DNA of 64,000 nt from NCBI RefSeq assembly GCF_000377505.1, contig NZ_KB898195.1, positions 62,001 to 126,000 of the forward strand. The letters are read 5' to 3'. Both the position numbers and the translations under genes were made by a program. Position 1 is the stretch's first letter, and each line of letters opens with the position of its first letter. The notes beneath the pieces were generated by a model. That model had not been told where the DNA came from and did no database searches. It saw nothing but the letters and a program-made list of their open reading frames with translations. This DNA is from Paenibacillus massiliensis 2301065 = DSM 16942. Lineage in GTDB: Bacteria; Bacillota; Bacilli; Paenibacillales; Paenibacillaceae. Below are positions 16,299 to 26,018 of this stretch, in pieces.

Positions 16299-16856
16299 CT
16301 AATTGGTTAGTAATCCATCAAACTGCCAGGCTCCGTCCCCTGACCGAACGAACTGAAAGTTAAGTGCCGCATTTCCCTCTGCACCTTTAGTTGTAGACAC
16401 TCTTGCCATAAACAGTACCGCACGACTCTCATCCGTCTGTTCGAAGCCACGGAATTCCAGCTCAGCCAGGCCAAGACCGCTCAGAAGTGCAACTTCAGTT
16501 GGGGCTTCGGTCGGGGCTTGCTCATTACGAACAATAAGCATATTCTTATCTTGAGATACCTCTACATTGCTAGAGGATACAGAAGCGATATAATCATAGT
16601 CCTTATCATCCATTGCGGTGATCAGCCGGAAGGTCATATTCAGTGTCTCTCTCAGGGCACCATCAACAGCCTTGTCAGCTTCCTTGCTCTGCTCCAGTTG
16701 CTCCTGCAGCATGGCATTATCCTGTTGGAGCTGCTCCAGAGCGGCTGTATCAGCCCCCTCTGCTGGCTGGCTACCAGTCGGCTCAGACGAAGACCCCGCA
16801 TTACTACATGCAGACAACAATACGACTAAAAATAGCATAATAAGATTTTTCTTCAT
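16299..16856 (-). CDS. Lipoprotein with coiled-coil stem, function unknown
   Basis: A 185-residue lipoprotein: the lipobox LLSAC lies at residues 13-17 and the linker is Ser/Gly/Pro-rich. Residues about 38-68 form a heptad-rich coiled coil (LEQLQQDNAMLQEQLEQSKE). The C-terminal 115 residues resemble an SnoaL/NTF2-like fold by pattern only (two Asp-rich turns, FVRSGDGAWQFDGLL ending), which is an inference. The start has GGAGG upstream. It is flanked by a strong terminator. Confidence 0.7.
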   Translation of the reverse strand: MKKNLIMLFLVVLLSACSNAGSSSEPTGSQPAEGADTAALEQLQQDNAMLQEQLEQSKEADKAVDGALRETLNMTFRLITAMDDKDYDYIASVSSSNVEVSQDKNMLIVRNEQAPTEAPTEVALLSGLGLAELEFRGFEQTDESRAVLFMARVSTTKGAEGNAALNFQFVRSGDGAWQFDGLLTN

Positions 16857-16898
16857 TATATACCTCCTTTTTCTAGGGATATTTTAACATACGAGCAT

Positions 16899-16942
16899 AA
16901 GAAAAAGGATTAAGAACTCGTAAGTTCTTAATCCTTTTTCTT
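16899..16942 (-). terminator. Long perfect hairpin terminator
   Basis: AAGAAAAAGGATTAAGAACT pairs perfectly with its complement 20 bases long around a CGTA loop. It lies downstream of the amidase gene and upstream of the lipoprotein gene, and can terminate either strand. Confidence 0.88.
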
Positions 16943-16989
16943 ATTTTGTACCTCCGCCACGTTTGTTCCGACTGCTTCAAAGCTGTGGT

Positions 16990-17565
16990 CTATTCAATAG
17001 GTGGCAGCGTATTAACGAAGCTTCTGATACCGCTCGCAATCGCCTGTGCACACTTCTGCTTGTTCGCTACCAATGTGCTGCGATCAGAAGCGGTATCAAT
17101 GAACAGTAGCTCCGGCAGAATCGCCCAAGCCTTAGTGTTCTTGGGATCAATGACGTAGATGTTATCGCCGCCCCGCCCGCTAGGTGCCTTCTTCACTCCA
17201 CGGTTAGCTTTACCCAGAGAGCCTACCAGAGCATTATTCACGTATCTCGCCAGCGATGCTGTGTTACTGCTTGCGTTATCGTGAATCCATGTCTCGAACC
17301 CTGTTCCACCGCCCGCATTCACATGGAGACTCACGAAGATCGACGCCCCAAAATCATTAGAAGCCTTGGAGCGAGCGGCTAGCTGCGGAAAAGTATCCGT
17401 CGTACGGCTCATTTGCACCGTAGCACGCGATTTTTCAAGCTCTGTTTTCAGAAACTTTCCGACTTCCAGTACGATATCTGCTTCCTCATAACCCCCACCG
17501 ACTGCACCTGGATCAGAACCCCCGTGACCTGGATCAATAAAAATTTTGTACCCTTTGAGTGGCAT
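16990..17565 (-). CDS. N-acetylmuramoyl-L-alanine amidase (Amidase_3), no signal peptide
   Basis: A 191-residue, catalytic-domain-only zinc amidase. Zinc ligands and the catalytic Glu are visible: His in IFIDPGHGGSDPGA, Glu in YEEADIVLEV, His in FVSLHVNAG and Glu in AILPELLFID. It cleaves the bond between muramic acid and the stem peptide. Unlike exported autolysins it has no signal peptide or cell-wall-binding domain, like CwlC-type enzymes that lyse the mother cell from inside or phage endolysins. No prophage genes surround it, so a sporulation role is more likely. Confidence 0.88.
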   Translation of the reverse strand: MPLKGYKIFIDPGHGGSDPGAVGGGYEEADIVLEVGKFLKTELEKSRATVQMSRTTDTFPQLAARSKASNDFGASIFVSLHVNAGGGTGFETWIHDNASSNTASLARYVNNALVGSLGKANRGVKKAPSGRGGDNIYVIDPKNTKAWAILPELLFIDTASDRSTLVANKQKCAQAIASGIRSFVNTLPPIE

Positions 17566-17672
17566 AAGACCAACACCCTTTCCTATATAGTTTGTATGAA
17601 GTGGATGACCCCTTCACTTATATAGGAAATATTGGTGCATGCTTTACAACCCGTGCAGCGAATAAATACAAA

Positions 17673-17697
17673 AAGGACCACATCAAGTGCGGTCCTT
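17673..17697 (-). terminator. Terminator after pyk
   Basis: On the minus strand GGACCGCA pairs with TGTGGTCC (one G-U pair) and is followed by CTTTTTGTAT. It lies about 35 bases past the pyruvate kinase stop. Confidence 0.85.
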
Positions 17698-17731
17698 ACT
17701 GCTAATTACATCTTTGATCAGTAACGATCAG

Positions 17732-19147
17732 CTATACCTTCAATACCTTGATCAGGTTCGTATTTCCTGTCTGACCAATGGGTACACCTGCGGACAGGAC
17801 AATAGTATCTCCCTGCTGGATATAGCCAGTCTTAATGGCATTCCGGGTGGAGGATTCGAACATCTCATCCGTCGTTGCTACCTTGTCCCCCTTCACCGGA
17901 ATTACACCGGAGAGGAGACAGATTTTGGCCAGCACTTCCTCATGCTGAGTAACTGCGATAATCGGAGCTTCTGGACGGTATTTGGATACCATACGCGCAG
18001 TGAAGCCGCTCTCTGTAGAAGTGATAATCGCCTTGGCATTCAGTTCAAGCGAAGCACTTACCGTACTTTGACTGATAATCTGCGTAATATCAGTAGCCTG
18101 CTGGGCACGCTTCTTGTCGAACTGCTCACGATAGTCAATGATAGACTCTGCTTTTCTCGCAATGCTTGCCATTGTCTTCACGGACGGGATTGGATATTTA
18201 CCCGCTGCGGATTCGCCAGACAGCATCACGACATCGGCTCCCTGTACAACTGCGTTAAATACGTCACTGACTTCAGCGCGTGTAGGACGCGGGTTCACCT
18301 GCATCGACTCCAGCATGTGTGTAGCTACGATAACCGGCTTGCCTGCCAGATTGCATTTGTCGATCATTTCCTTTTGCATCATAGGTACTTCTTCAATCGG
18401 CACCTCTACCCCGAGGTCACCACGGGCAACCATGATACCGTCCGAAGCTTCGATAATCGCATCCAGATTTCTCATGCCCTCTTCATTCTCAATCTTGGAG
18501 ATGATCTGTACATGACCCGCATTATGCTTCTCCAGAATGGCACGAATCTCACGGATATCCTCTGCTTTTCTTACAAAGGATGCTGCAATAATCTCGACCT
18601 TATTCTCGATGCCGAACTGAATGTGCATCACATCACGCTCTGTCACCCCTGGTAGAGAGGTAGCAATGCCTGGCAGGTTAACGCCCTTACGCGGCTTCAG
18701 GTTAGCTCCGCTAACGATGTTACAACGGATTTCGGTGCCTTCAACAGCTTGTACTGTCAAATCTACCAGACCGTCGTCAATCAGGATGCGGTCTCCAGCC
18801 TTCACGTCCTTCGTCAGATCAGGATAGTTCACGGAGATGCGATCAGAATCACCCAGAATCTCCTCTGTCGTCAGCGTAACTTCATTTCCGGTCTTCAGCT
18901 CACAAGAGGCTTCCTTCAGCTTACCGATCCGAACCTCGGGTCCCTTGATATCCATCATAATAGGTACAAAAGTATTCAGCTCTGCGGCGGCCTGACGGAC
19001 ACTTTCCATCCGCTTGACATGCTCGTCCAGCTCCCCGTGAGCCATATTTAAACGGGCCACAGTCATCCCCGCCTGTATCATTTCCTTCAATACGGGTACT
19101 GTGTCACTTGCCGGACCAATTGTACAAATAATTTTTGTTTTTTGCAT
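17732..19147 (-). CDS. pyk: Pyruvate kinase
   Basis: A 471-residue pyruvate kinase, converting phosphoenolpyruvate and ADP to pyruvate and ATP in glycolysis. Visible are the N-terminal KIICTIGPASD, the substrate/metal-binding signature IISKIENEEGMRNLDAII and GIMVARGDLGVEVP, and PVIVATHMLESM. It lacks the extra C-terminal phosphohistidine-like domain found in the roughly 585-residue Bacillus enzyme, and it is not next to pfkA, so it may be a second isozyme. ATG 19147 follows AAGGAGG. The gene has its own terminator. Confidence 0.96.
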   Translation of the reverse strand: MQKTKIICTIGPASDTVPVLKEMIQAGMTVARLNMAHGELDEHVKRMESVRQAAAELNTFVPIMMDIKGPEVRIGKLKEASCELKTGNEVTLTTEEILGDSDRISVNYPDLTKDVKAGDRILIDDGLVDLTVQAVEGTEIRCNIVSGANLKPRKGVNLPGIATSLPGVTERDVMHIQFGIENKVEIIAASFVRKAEDIREIRAILEKHNAGHVQIISKIENEEGMRNLDAIIEASDGIMVARGDLGVEVPIEEVPMMQKEMIDKCNLAGKPVIVATHMLESMQVNPRPTRAEVSDVFNAVVQGADVVMLSGESAAGKYPIPSVKTMASIARKAESIIDYREQFDKKRAQQATDITQIISQSTVSASLELNAKAIITSTESGFTARMVSKYRPEAPIIAVTQHEEVLAKICLLSGVIPVKGDKVATTDEMFESSTRNAIKTGYIQQGDTIVLSAGVPIGQTGNTNLIKVLKV

Positions 19148-19479
19148 GGATGCAAATCCTCCTTGATCACATTTTGCAATCTTTTGATCTCAATCGCTTC
19201 CGCTCCAGAGAACAAACGTGATACAGACGTAGGCAATTACTACGCCTGATCTATTGCTTGTGGAGATCGCGCTTGGATGTGTGCAAAATGCTCTGATTAT
19301 TTGTCGCTTCTTGTCTATTGTAGCCTTACTCGTGTATGGAAACTATGAAATATAGTACAGCTTTTGAACTATAGTACAGTATACTGGAACAGTAGTAGCT
19401 ATGTTCTATAATAGCCCGGTTAACATACATGAATGATCTTCATGCAACATCGTTCACCAAGAGGAGGATGACGGACGAA
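19148..19479. other. Divergent intergenic region, pyk/AraC
   Basis: About 330 bp between divergent genes. AT-rich segments at 19340-19420 include repeated ATAGTACAG (19353-19361, 19371-19379), possibly part of a regulator site or promoter. No RNA gene or further reading frame was recognised. Confidence 0.3.
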
Positions 19480-20313
19480 ATGCTTGAATTAACAGCGATT
19501 AGACAGGATCACGGCACAGAATGGTATGAATCCGCCACCAAAGGGAGTGAGCTATGCCAACTGGTCGTCCTGACATTTGGAAAATGTGTATATTGGGTGA
19601 AGGATCAGAAATATATTCTCGATAAGGGTGACATTTTATACATTCCTGCAGGTGTAACCTACTATGGCAAAAGTATTCCCACCTTGTTCCACACCAAGTA
19701 TGTCGTACTATGGAAGCCTCTTCGGCATACAACCTTCATAGACAAGGACGAGGAGGTTGAAGGAATGACACGGGTGGATGTACTGACCTTGCCTCTGTTA
19801 CTACAGCCATCTCCACTTCATCTCAAGCCCGGATGCTACGATCTGATCCATGAGCGAATCAAGCTTGTGCAGCAGCATTGGTCGGATCGGCCACCCTATT
19901 ATCGGATTATGGCGGCAACGTTATGTATGGAGGCTCTCATACACTTGAATATGGAGTGGGATCGCGGTGAAGTGACGCCAGAGCACCACCGCCATGTAGA
20001 GCGTATGAAGGAATACATTCAGATTCATTATCGCAAGAGAATTACCAAGGATGAGCTTGGGGACGTCATTCAAAAATCTCCTGGCTATGCGGCCACCTTG
20101 CTGCGGCGAGTAACGGGGCGAACCATCAGTGAGCATGTCCATAGTCAACGGATCAAGACAGCCACCTATATGTTGACCGAATCGAGACTGAGCATCGCGG
20201 AGATAGCCGAATATGTGGGTTACAGTGATGTCTCTTATTTTTACCGGATATTCAAGCGGCATATGGGACATCCACCATCCGAGATTCTTCACCAGCGCTC
20301 CAATATTCAGTGA
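19480..20313 (+). CDS. AraC-family regulator with cupin-type sensor domain
   Basis: About 277 residues. The N-terminal half is a sugar-sensing cupin-like domain (GDILYIPAGVTYYG). The last 100 residues hold two helix-turn-helix units with RISIAEIAEYVGYSDVSYFYRIFKRHMG-like spacing; the family signature near the end reads EYVGYSDVSYFYRIFKRH. The ATG at 19480 lies 12 bases after GAGGAGG; ATG 19468 and 19429 are in-frame alternatives. It converges on the GH4 gene. Its target is unknown; the nearby glycosidase genes are candidates. Confidence 0.85.
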   Translation: MLELTAIRQDHGTEWYESATKGSELCQLVVLTFGKCVYWVKDQKYILDKGDILYIPAGVTYYGKSIPTLFHTKYVVLWKPLRHTTFIDKDEEVEGMTRVDVLTLPLLLQPSPLHLKPGCYDLIHERIKLVQQHWSDRPPYYRIMAATLCMEALIHLNMEWDRGEVTPEHHRHVERMKEYIQIHYRKRITKDELGDVIQKSPGYAATLLRRVTGRTISEHVHSQRIKTATYMLTESRLSIAEIAEYVGYSDVSYFYRIFKRHMGHPPSEILHQRSNIQ

Positions 20314-20444
20314 CAGACTACAGACAACCTTACTTTGATTACAGAAGCCCTTGGAGACATCACTTACATCAGATAAACTTGGTATGTAGAACAACAGGCA
20401 CGCATTCAAAGCAGGGTCCAGAACGTTAATTGCAAGTAAAAAAA

Positions 20445-20482
20445 AGAACAGATCGCGGTACCTACGCACCTTGATCTGCTCT
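20445..20482 (-). terminator. Terminator after the GH4 gene
   Basis: On the minus strand AGAGCAGATC pairs with GATCTGTTCT (one G-U) and is followed by eight T. It lies about 80 bases past the GH4 stop. Confidence 0.85.
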
Positions 20483-20564
20483 CTCATTCATCGGAATTCA
20501 AGTAGCTCTATTGAGAGATAACTTGACCACACCGTATAAAAGGTGGCTCAATTCATAAAATCGT

Positions 20565-22070
20565 TTATTGTTCTACCTTCTCACGATCCTTGCCTTTATC
20601 AGACTCTCCTGCATTCTTGCTGGCGGCCTCACGATCCTGCTGCATTTCCTCTACTGTCTTCACCTTGAGGCGGGCAGCACCATTATAGTTCTTTGTCGAG
20701 ATGAGATTCCCTGACGCCAGCCGTTGCTCTGCCGCAGCAATAGCTTCACTATACTGCGGTAGCCATTGAGCCTGGGCAACGAGCATCTCATCCACCATCT
20801 GCCAGATTTCCTTCGGATTACATACCGCTCCTACGAGCGGGTCCATCATAAAGGCCTGACGCAGCAATTGATCATCCCCACGTACAGCCGCTTCTACGGC
20901 CAGACGTTGAACGGAAATGCTCACATTGCACACAGCGGCTGGGCCCAGTGGCAATTCCCCTACATATGGCATGGATATACCATTGCGATCTACATATCCA
21001 GGTGCCTCGATAATAGCATCATCAGGCAGGTTAGTGATGATCCCGTTGTTAACCGTGTTGAAATGACCGCGATACACCCGTCCCGTTTCCAGCCCTTCGA
21101 TAATATAGGAGCCGTGCTCCTGACCTCGTTTTTCCGCTAGGAATCGCATCGGCTCATCCTTCATCCAGTTCGGAAAATCCGTCTCGAACCAGTTGCGTCC
21201 TTCGGTGCATACCCGTAGGTATCCTCCCGTCTCCCCGTTAATCCAGCTGCCCAGATCAATCCAATCCTGAATCTCTTCTGGACGTTTACGATACCAAGGT
21301 ACATATTCACTCAGGTGCCCATTAGATTCAGTACTGTAGTAGCCGAAGCGACGCAGCATGTCGATACGCACCTTCTCCGTACGGCTGAATTCCGGGTGTT
21401 GCTCGAACGCCTCCAGCAATCCGGCGGTCAGATCCTTGCCTTCATGCGCGGCCTTGATATACCACGTCTGATGGTTAATGCCTGCGCAGACAATATCTAC
21501 GTCATCCATCTCCAGGCCATATACTTCCGCAATCTGGCGGTGTCCATGCTGAACACCGTGACATAGCCCCATCGTGCGCACGCCCCCGTACTTATTGCAC
21601 GCCCATGTCAGCATCGCCATCGGATTCGCGTAATTAAGTAACAACACATCCGGAGCACTCTGCTCGCGGATGTCCTTGCAGATGTTCAGCATCTCGGCAA
21701 TACCGCGCTGACCATACATGATACCGCCAGCACACAGCGTATCCCCAACACACTGATCGACTCCATATTTCAGCGGGATATCCACATCGGTCGCAAAAGC
21801 TTCCAGTCCACCCACGCGAATGGTACAAAATACGTACTTCGCATCCTTCAGTGCTTCTCGTCGATCCGTCGTCGCTTGAATCATGATATTCAAGCCATTC
21901 TCATGAATGTCTCGCTGGCATAACTCTGTCACCATGCTCAGATTTTTCTGGCTAATGTCGCAGAACGCCACCTCGATATTGCTGAATTCCGGCACAGATA
22001 ACAGATCCCGCAGCAGCCCTCTCGTGAATCCGACACTGCCAGCTCCAATAAAAGCCACCTTAAAAGACAT
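20565..22070 (-). CDS. GH4-family alpha-galactosidase/alpha-galacturonidase-type glycosidase
   Basis: A 501-residue enzyme of glycoside hydrolase family 4, which uses NAD+ and a divalent metal in a redox-assisted mechanism. Seen: the Rossmann motif FIGAGSVGFTRGL, the segment NYANPMAMLTWA, the metal Cys in GLCHGVQHGH and His in AGINHQTWY. The MelA/LplD branch fits best, so alpha-galactosides or alpha-galacturonides are likely substrates. It follows an AraC gene on the same strand (gap 141 bp). The last 35 residues are a charged, probably disordered tail (ESDKGKDREKVEQ), unusual for the family. Confidence 0.88.
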   Translation of the reverse strand: MSFKVAFIGAGSVGFTRGLLRDLLSVPEFSNIEVAFCDISQKNLSMVTELCQRDIHENGLNIMIQATTDRREALKDAKYVFCTIRVGGLEAFATDVDIPLKYGVDQCVGDTLCAGGIMYGQRGIAEMLNICKDIREQSAPDVLLLNYANPMAMLTWACNKYGGVRTMGLCHGVQHGHRQIAEVYGLEMDDVDIVCAGINHQTWYIKAAHEGKDLTAGLLEAFEQHPEFSRTEKVRIDMLRRFGYYSTESNGHLSEYVPWYRKRPEEIQDWIDLGSWINGETGGYLRVCTEGRNWFETDFPNWMKDEPMRFLAEKRGQEHGSYIIEGLETGRVYRGHFNTVNNGIITNLPDDAIIEAPGYVDRNGISMPYVGELPLGPAAVCNVSISVQRLAVEAAVRGDDQLLRQAFMMDPLVGAVCNPKEIWQMVDEMLVAQAQWLPQYSEAIAAAEQRLASGNLISTKNYNGAARLKVKTVEEMQQDREAASKNAGESDKGKDREKVEQ

Positions 22071-22211
22071 GTATAATATCCTCCTGTCATCCGAAGACTG
22101 TGCCTCGGCTGATGATGTGTCGCTTATGGAGACATTGTAGCAATAACCACAGGAGGGCCGTTATCAAAATCATGACCTATTCAAATATATACTGTCAAAA
22201 ATTCTAACTTC

Positions 22212-23339
22212 CTACTCAGGATACTGACTGACCTGCCGCCCCATAGAACTGCGGTATTCCACAGGGGCAAGTCCCGTATATTTTTTGAACAGCATATGAA
22301 AATACTGCCGACTGCCCACGCCCACATAATCAGAGATATCCGAGACCTGAATGTCGGTTTGCTGCAGCAGCATTTTCGCTTTTTCCATGCGTAGAGTCGT
22401 CAGATAATTCGTGGGCGTTAGACCTGTATGTTTACGAAAAATACGATGCAAATACCCTGGATGCAAATTGACAGCAGAGGCAATATCCTTCATCTGAATG
22501 CTGCGGTCCATATTCTGATGCATGAACTCCACACACCGTTTGACATACGATTCAGTCTGGTCTAGTGTGCTCCTACTCTGTTCGATATACAGGCGAGCGA
22601 CTCTCACCAGCAACTGGATGAACAATGTACGAACCAATGTACCCTGCTCAGGCAACTGCAGATTACGAGCCTCTCGTGGGCGAGCCCGTTCCCCCTGATC
22701 CAGAACGCGAGGTATAACGGGTACTGCATCCGCAGGCTTGGAGGTGAGCATTGCATCAGAATAAGGACTAGCGAAAGGACTGGGTACCCGATCAGACAGG
22801 AGACTCGGCTCGTCACTCCCCTCGGAGCTGGTTGCGGAACGGAATCTCGCCTCAGCAATCAGCCCCCGTTGATCCAGCTCCAGCACGAGACTCTTCAAAA
22901 TATGGTATACCTCCTCAGGATCGGACAGCACTAAATACGGTGCCGCGCTGTTCAGCAATTCCGCCACTTCTTCCTCCTCAAGTGCGAGCTGACGAATGGA
23001 CGGCTTGTCTGGTGATACCTTCGTAAAACCAAATTCCACATTGAGCATCCGGCAAGGAACACCGTCCTCGACCAGCAGACGATGCGGTACGCCTGCATCC
23101 AGAAGGATGAATTGCCCTTTTTTCAACACGGCCTGCTCCACTATTCCATTCTCCATCTGCACGTCTACCCTGCACGTACCAGAGATGATGTACATGATTT
23201 CGGTAGAATCATGCTCATGGTAGGACATACGGTAGTTGCTCCATTGCTTGTAATAATAGGCGTAGAATCGTGGACCGTAGTCCTCTCTGCGTAAATCATT
23301 CTGGAATAGACTTCCCGCCCTTCTGTCCTGGTGATTCAC
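22212..23339 (-). CDS. AraC-family regulator with cupin domain and disordered linker
   Basis: A 375-residue regulator. Residues about 25-115 are an AraC cupin sensor (YHEHDSTEIMYIISGTCRV, then KKGQFILLDAGVPHRLL). The C-terminal 100 residues carry the AraC DNA-binding domain (IASAVNLHPGYLHRIFRKH and YVGVGSRQYFHMLFKKY). A Ser/Pro/Arg-rich linker of about 60 residues between them is longer than usual. GTG 23339 follows AGGGAGG by seven bases; ATG 23357 would start within that site. It precedes the GH4 gene on the same strand and is its most likely activator. Confidence 0.87.
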   Translation of the reverse strand: MNHQDRRAGSLFQNDLRREDYGPRFYAYYYKQWSNYRMSYHEHDSTEIMYIISGTCRVDVQMENGIVEQAVLKKGQFILLDAGVPHRLLVEDGVPCRMLNVEFGFTKVSPDKPSIRQLALEEEEVAELLNSAAPYLVLSDPEEVYHILKSLVLELDQRGLIAEARFRSATSSEGSDEPSLLSDRVPSPFASPYSDAMLTSKPADAVPVIPRVLDQGERARPREARNLQLPEQGTLVRTLFIQLLVRVARLYIEQSRSTLDQTESYVKRCVEFMHQNMDRSIQMKDIASAVNLHPGYLHRIFRKHTGLTPTNYLTTLRMEKAKMLLQQTDIQVSDISDYVGVGSRQYFHMLFKKYTGLAPVEYRSSMGRQVSQYPE

Positions 23340-23552
23340 AGGTGTCCCTCCCTTCATATCCCTTCATTTAGCCTATCCTATACTATTCTTTCATCCTATA
23401 TCCGAACTTTACTTCAACTTTTATTCTGGATCAAGAATCTGCTAGCGACGGAAGCTCCACTGATAGTAAACCGTCGATATATTGGACAGCCAGACCTATA
23501 ACCTTGACCATACTCTCGCCTTCCGTTACACCGAAGAAATATCGAAAGCAAA

Positions 23553-23575
23553 GAAGCCCGCTATATGCGGACTTC
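23553..23575 (-). terminator. Terminator after the Gfo/Idh/MocA gene
   Basis: On the minus strand GAAGTCCGC pairs with GCGGGCTTC (one G-U) around ATATA, followed by TTTGCTTTC. It lies 35 bases past the oxidoreductase stop. Confidence 0.7.
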
Positions 23576-23608
23576 CCGTTAGATATCAAATCAAGTGTGC
23601 TTTTCTAC

Positions 23609-24904
23609 TCATGACCAGCGTATCAGATCATCCACCTGTACCGGCTGTCCTGTACGGATCGAGCGATTGGCCGCGATCCCTGTTAGTATGGACCAAGCCC
23701 CATCCTGATGAGAGGCGGCCCGCTGGAAGCGATCTTCCAGTGGCTCTCCAAAGATATCCTGCAGCAGCAGCGGGTCACCGCCGCCATGCCCTCCGGCTTG
23801 CTCCACAATCTCCACATCATACGGCTCGGCATCAATCGGATAGACGCGAATGTGCTTGGACTTCAAGGCTCCTTCATCCGCCTTCTCTCCGCCAGAGTTC
23901 ACATACGATTTCTCCGTGATCCGTACCTCGATACGTCCCTTCGTGCCGTTGAACACGATAATGAAGCCTTCCCATGGCATATAAGCATTTAATGTGTAGT
24001 TCATAACAGCCTTGTTCCGGTATTTCACCATAACATGCATGCTGTCCTCAATACTGATATTATCGCCAAATACGCTCTGATCACGCAGATACCCGTCCTC
24101 ATGCTCCGCATCCAGGTACATTTGTTTCAAGCGCTCATTGCGATCCAGATGCAGTGCAAACGGGTCATTCTCTGCAGCCTTACTACCATAAGCTCGGCTA
24201 TAGAACTCAGTCACGCCTCGCTTCTCAGCATTCTCCTTGCCATAGAAACGCAGGTCGCCTTGGGCGTACACGGTCGCAGGCTTGGAACCGAGCCAGAAGT
24301 TCATCAGGTCGAAATGATGCGTAGACTTGTGGACGAGCAATCCACCGCTATTGCGCTTGTCACGATGCCATCTGCGGAAGTAGTCCGCCCCATGCTCCGT
24401 ATTCAGCAGCCACTCAAAGTTTACCGAGATGACCTCGCCGATCACATCATCCATAATCAGCTCACGAATCTTCGTATTATGCGGAGCATAGCGGTAATTG
24501 AAGGTCACACGTAGCTTGCGCCCCGTGCGCTCCACAGCATCCAGAATTGCCTGACACTTCTCCTCATCGACCGTCATCGGCTTCTCGGAGATCACGTCAC
24601 AGCCCAACTCCATCGCACGAATGATGTAGTCATGATGCGTCCGGTCCACAGTCGTAACCAGTACGACATCCGGCTTCACCTCCTCAATCATGCGCTCGAA
24701 CTCGTGCGCCTTGTAGGTAGGGACTGTATGGTACTGATATTTATCCGCCAGCAAATGGTTCGCAAAGTCCATGCGTGTCTGATTCACATCGCAGAGCGCC
24801 ACGAGCTCGGAGGTCTCTTGAAAGGTCGTCACCAATTCACCATAAAAAAATTCCGCTCTTCCGCCGGTTCCTACAATCGCATAGCTCTTCTTCGTCAAGA
24901 TCAT
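23609..24904 (-). CDS. Gfo/Idh/MocA-family oxidoreductase
   Basis: A 431-residue NAD(P)-dependent sugar or inositol dehydrogenase-like protein. The N-terminal Rossmann fold reads YAIVGTGGRAEFF, with the family EKP motif in DVISEKPMTVDEEKC. The C-terminal domain has HKSTHHFDLMNFWLG, matching the catalytic His region. Family members oxidise or reduce sugars, inositols or glycoside intermediates. ATG 24904 follows GAGGAG by five bases. It may act with the GH4 enzyme on a sugar derivative, an inference from neighbourhood only. Confidence 0.88.
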   Translation of the reverse strand: MILTKKSYAIVGTGGRAEFFYGELVTTFQETSELVALCDVNQTRMDFANHLLADKYQYHTVPTYKAHEFERMIEEVKPDVVLVTTVDRTHHDYIIRAMELGCDVISEKPMTVDEEKCQAILDAVERTGRKLRVTFNYRYAPHNTKIRELIMDDVIGEVISVNFEWLLNTEHGADYFRRWHRDKRNSGGLLVHKSTHHFDLMNFWLGSKPATVYAQGDLRFYGKENAEKRGVTEFYSRAYGSKAAENDPFALHLDRNERLKQMYLDAEHEDGYLRDQSVFGDNISIEDSMHVMVKYRNKAVMNYTLNAYMPWEGFIIVFNGTKGRIEVRITEKSYVNSGGEKADEGALKSKHIRVYPIDAEPYDVEIVEQAGGHGGGDPLLLQDIFGEPLEDRFQRAASHQDGAWSILTGIAANRSIRTGQPVQVDDLIRWS

Positions 24905-25193
24905 CACAGCTCCTCTGTTTGGGCTGACAGGCTGCCCTGTCTAGCTGACATTGATTAACTTGACTTCATTTTATAGTATAAGAAATATCATTTTCTAAGC
25001 ATTTATTAGCCCTTTGAGCTATAATTATGCATATCTTATCCAATTGTTGAATCGAAGAGAACATCACCTTCCCCCGTACAGACGGCAATCTCAGCTATTC
25101 TGCCGGTCCTCCTTGCCTGGTCATACAGCTACGCCACACAACAAGCACACACCCTGCATTTGGAGGACTGCAAGACGTGTGCCTTTGTATGTA

Positions 25194-26012
25194 TTATAGA
25201 GTAACAGCAATCCCGAAATGATCGGATACGATCGGACTGTCTTTGCCGTCGAGGACGACCTTGGATGAATGTATAGAAAGCTCACGATTACTAAACACAT
25301 AATCAATACGAAGCTGCTGCTTGTTATCCTCCCAGCCTGCAATCTCCTTGACGACGGTGTGACCTTCATCTTTCTCTTTAGCCAGAGTATAGCAATCATG
25401 CCATCCGCTCTGAATCACATAATCGTATCCTTCTCCATGCAGATGTGCTGCATTATTAAAATCACCCATCATAAACGCAGCCTGCCCTTGAATTATTCGT
25501 TCAGACAGTTCCAGGAATCTGTCCCACTGCCCCTTGAATGAATCCCCATCATGCCACCATCCGAAATGTCCGTTAATGAACCATATGCCTTCTCCAGCCC
25601 CCTTCGTCTGGATGCCTAGTATTTTCCGAGTTCGATAGTTATCATAATCCCGTTGCTCAGAGACGTATGCTTCGAAAGAATCCACAATCGGCATTTTCGT
25701 CAGGATTGCAAGACCTTCATCGAACTTATCAAAACCGACATGCACGGGGACATACGTCCAGTAATATTCTCTACCTATCTGCTTACACAAGTTATATGCA
25801 TAGTTATCCGCTTTAATCACGGGCCGTCCGCTCGTCGCATGGAACCTTGACAATGCAGCATCCCCAAGCGGAGCTTCATGCCTGGACTGGTTAACCTCCT
25901 GAAGTGCTACAATATCAAAATCCTGTTCATGAATAAAATTGGCAAGCTGAGCTATCTTATTCGACTGATTCTCTTCCATCCAAGCATGCGCATTCAGTGT
26001 CAAAATGTTCAA
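25194..26012 (-). CDS. mapP: Endonuclease/exonuclease/phosphatase-fold protein, probable maltose-6'-phosphate phosphatase
   Basis: A 272-residue metal-dependent phosphohydrolase. Catalytic motifs of the EEP fold are visible: LTLNAHAW, ALQEVNQ (metal Glu), INGHFGWWHDG, MGDFNN and the terminal SDHFGI (His). It starts six bases after the maltose PTS gene stop (TTG 26012) and shares a locus with maltose phosphorylase. In Enterococcus faecalis an EEP-type enzyme, MapP, dephosphorylates PTS-imported maltose 6'-phosphate so that maltose phosphorylase can act. The same gene set here supports that role. A DNA or lipid substrate is less likely. Confidence 0.78.
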   Translation of the reverse strand: MNILTLNAHAWMEENQSNKIAQLANFIHEQDFDIVALQEVNQSRHEAPLGDAALSRFHATSGRPVIKADNYAYNLCKQIGREYYWTYVPVHVGFDKFDEGLAILTKMPIVDSFEAYVSEQRDYDNYRTRKILGIQTKGAGEGIWFINGHFGWWHDGDSFKGQWDRFLELSERIIQGQAAFMMGDFNNAAHLHGEGYDYVIQSGWHDCYTLAKEKDEGHTVVKEIAGWEDNKQQLRIDYVFSNRELSIHSSKVVLDGKDSPIVSDHFGIAVTL

Positions 26013-26018
26013 GTGTCC

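Noticed and set aside
16990..17565. Amidase as a phage endolysin and prophage marker
   Set aside because: No holin, tail or other phage genes are near; a sporulation or lysis enzyme fits as well.
17687..18655. A 322-codon frame opposite pyruvate kinase
   Set aside because: Antisense to a conserved enzyme; composition (many Cys, Arg, His) is that of a shadow frame.
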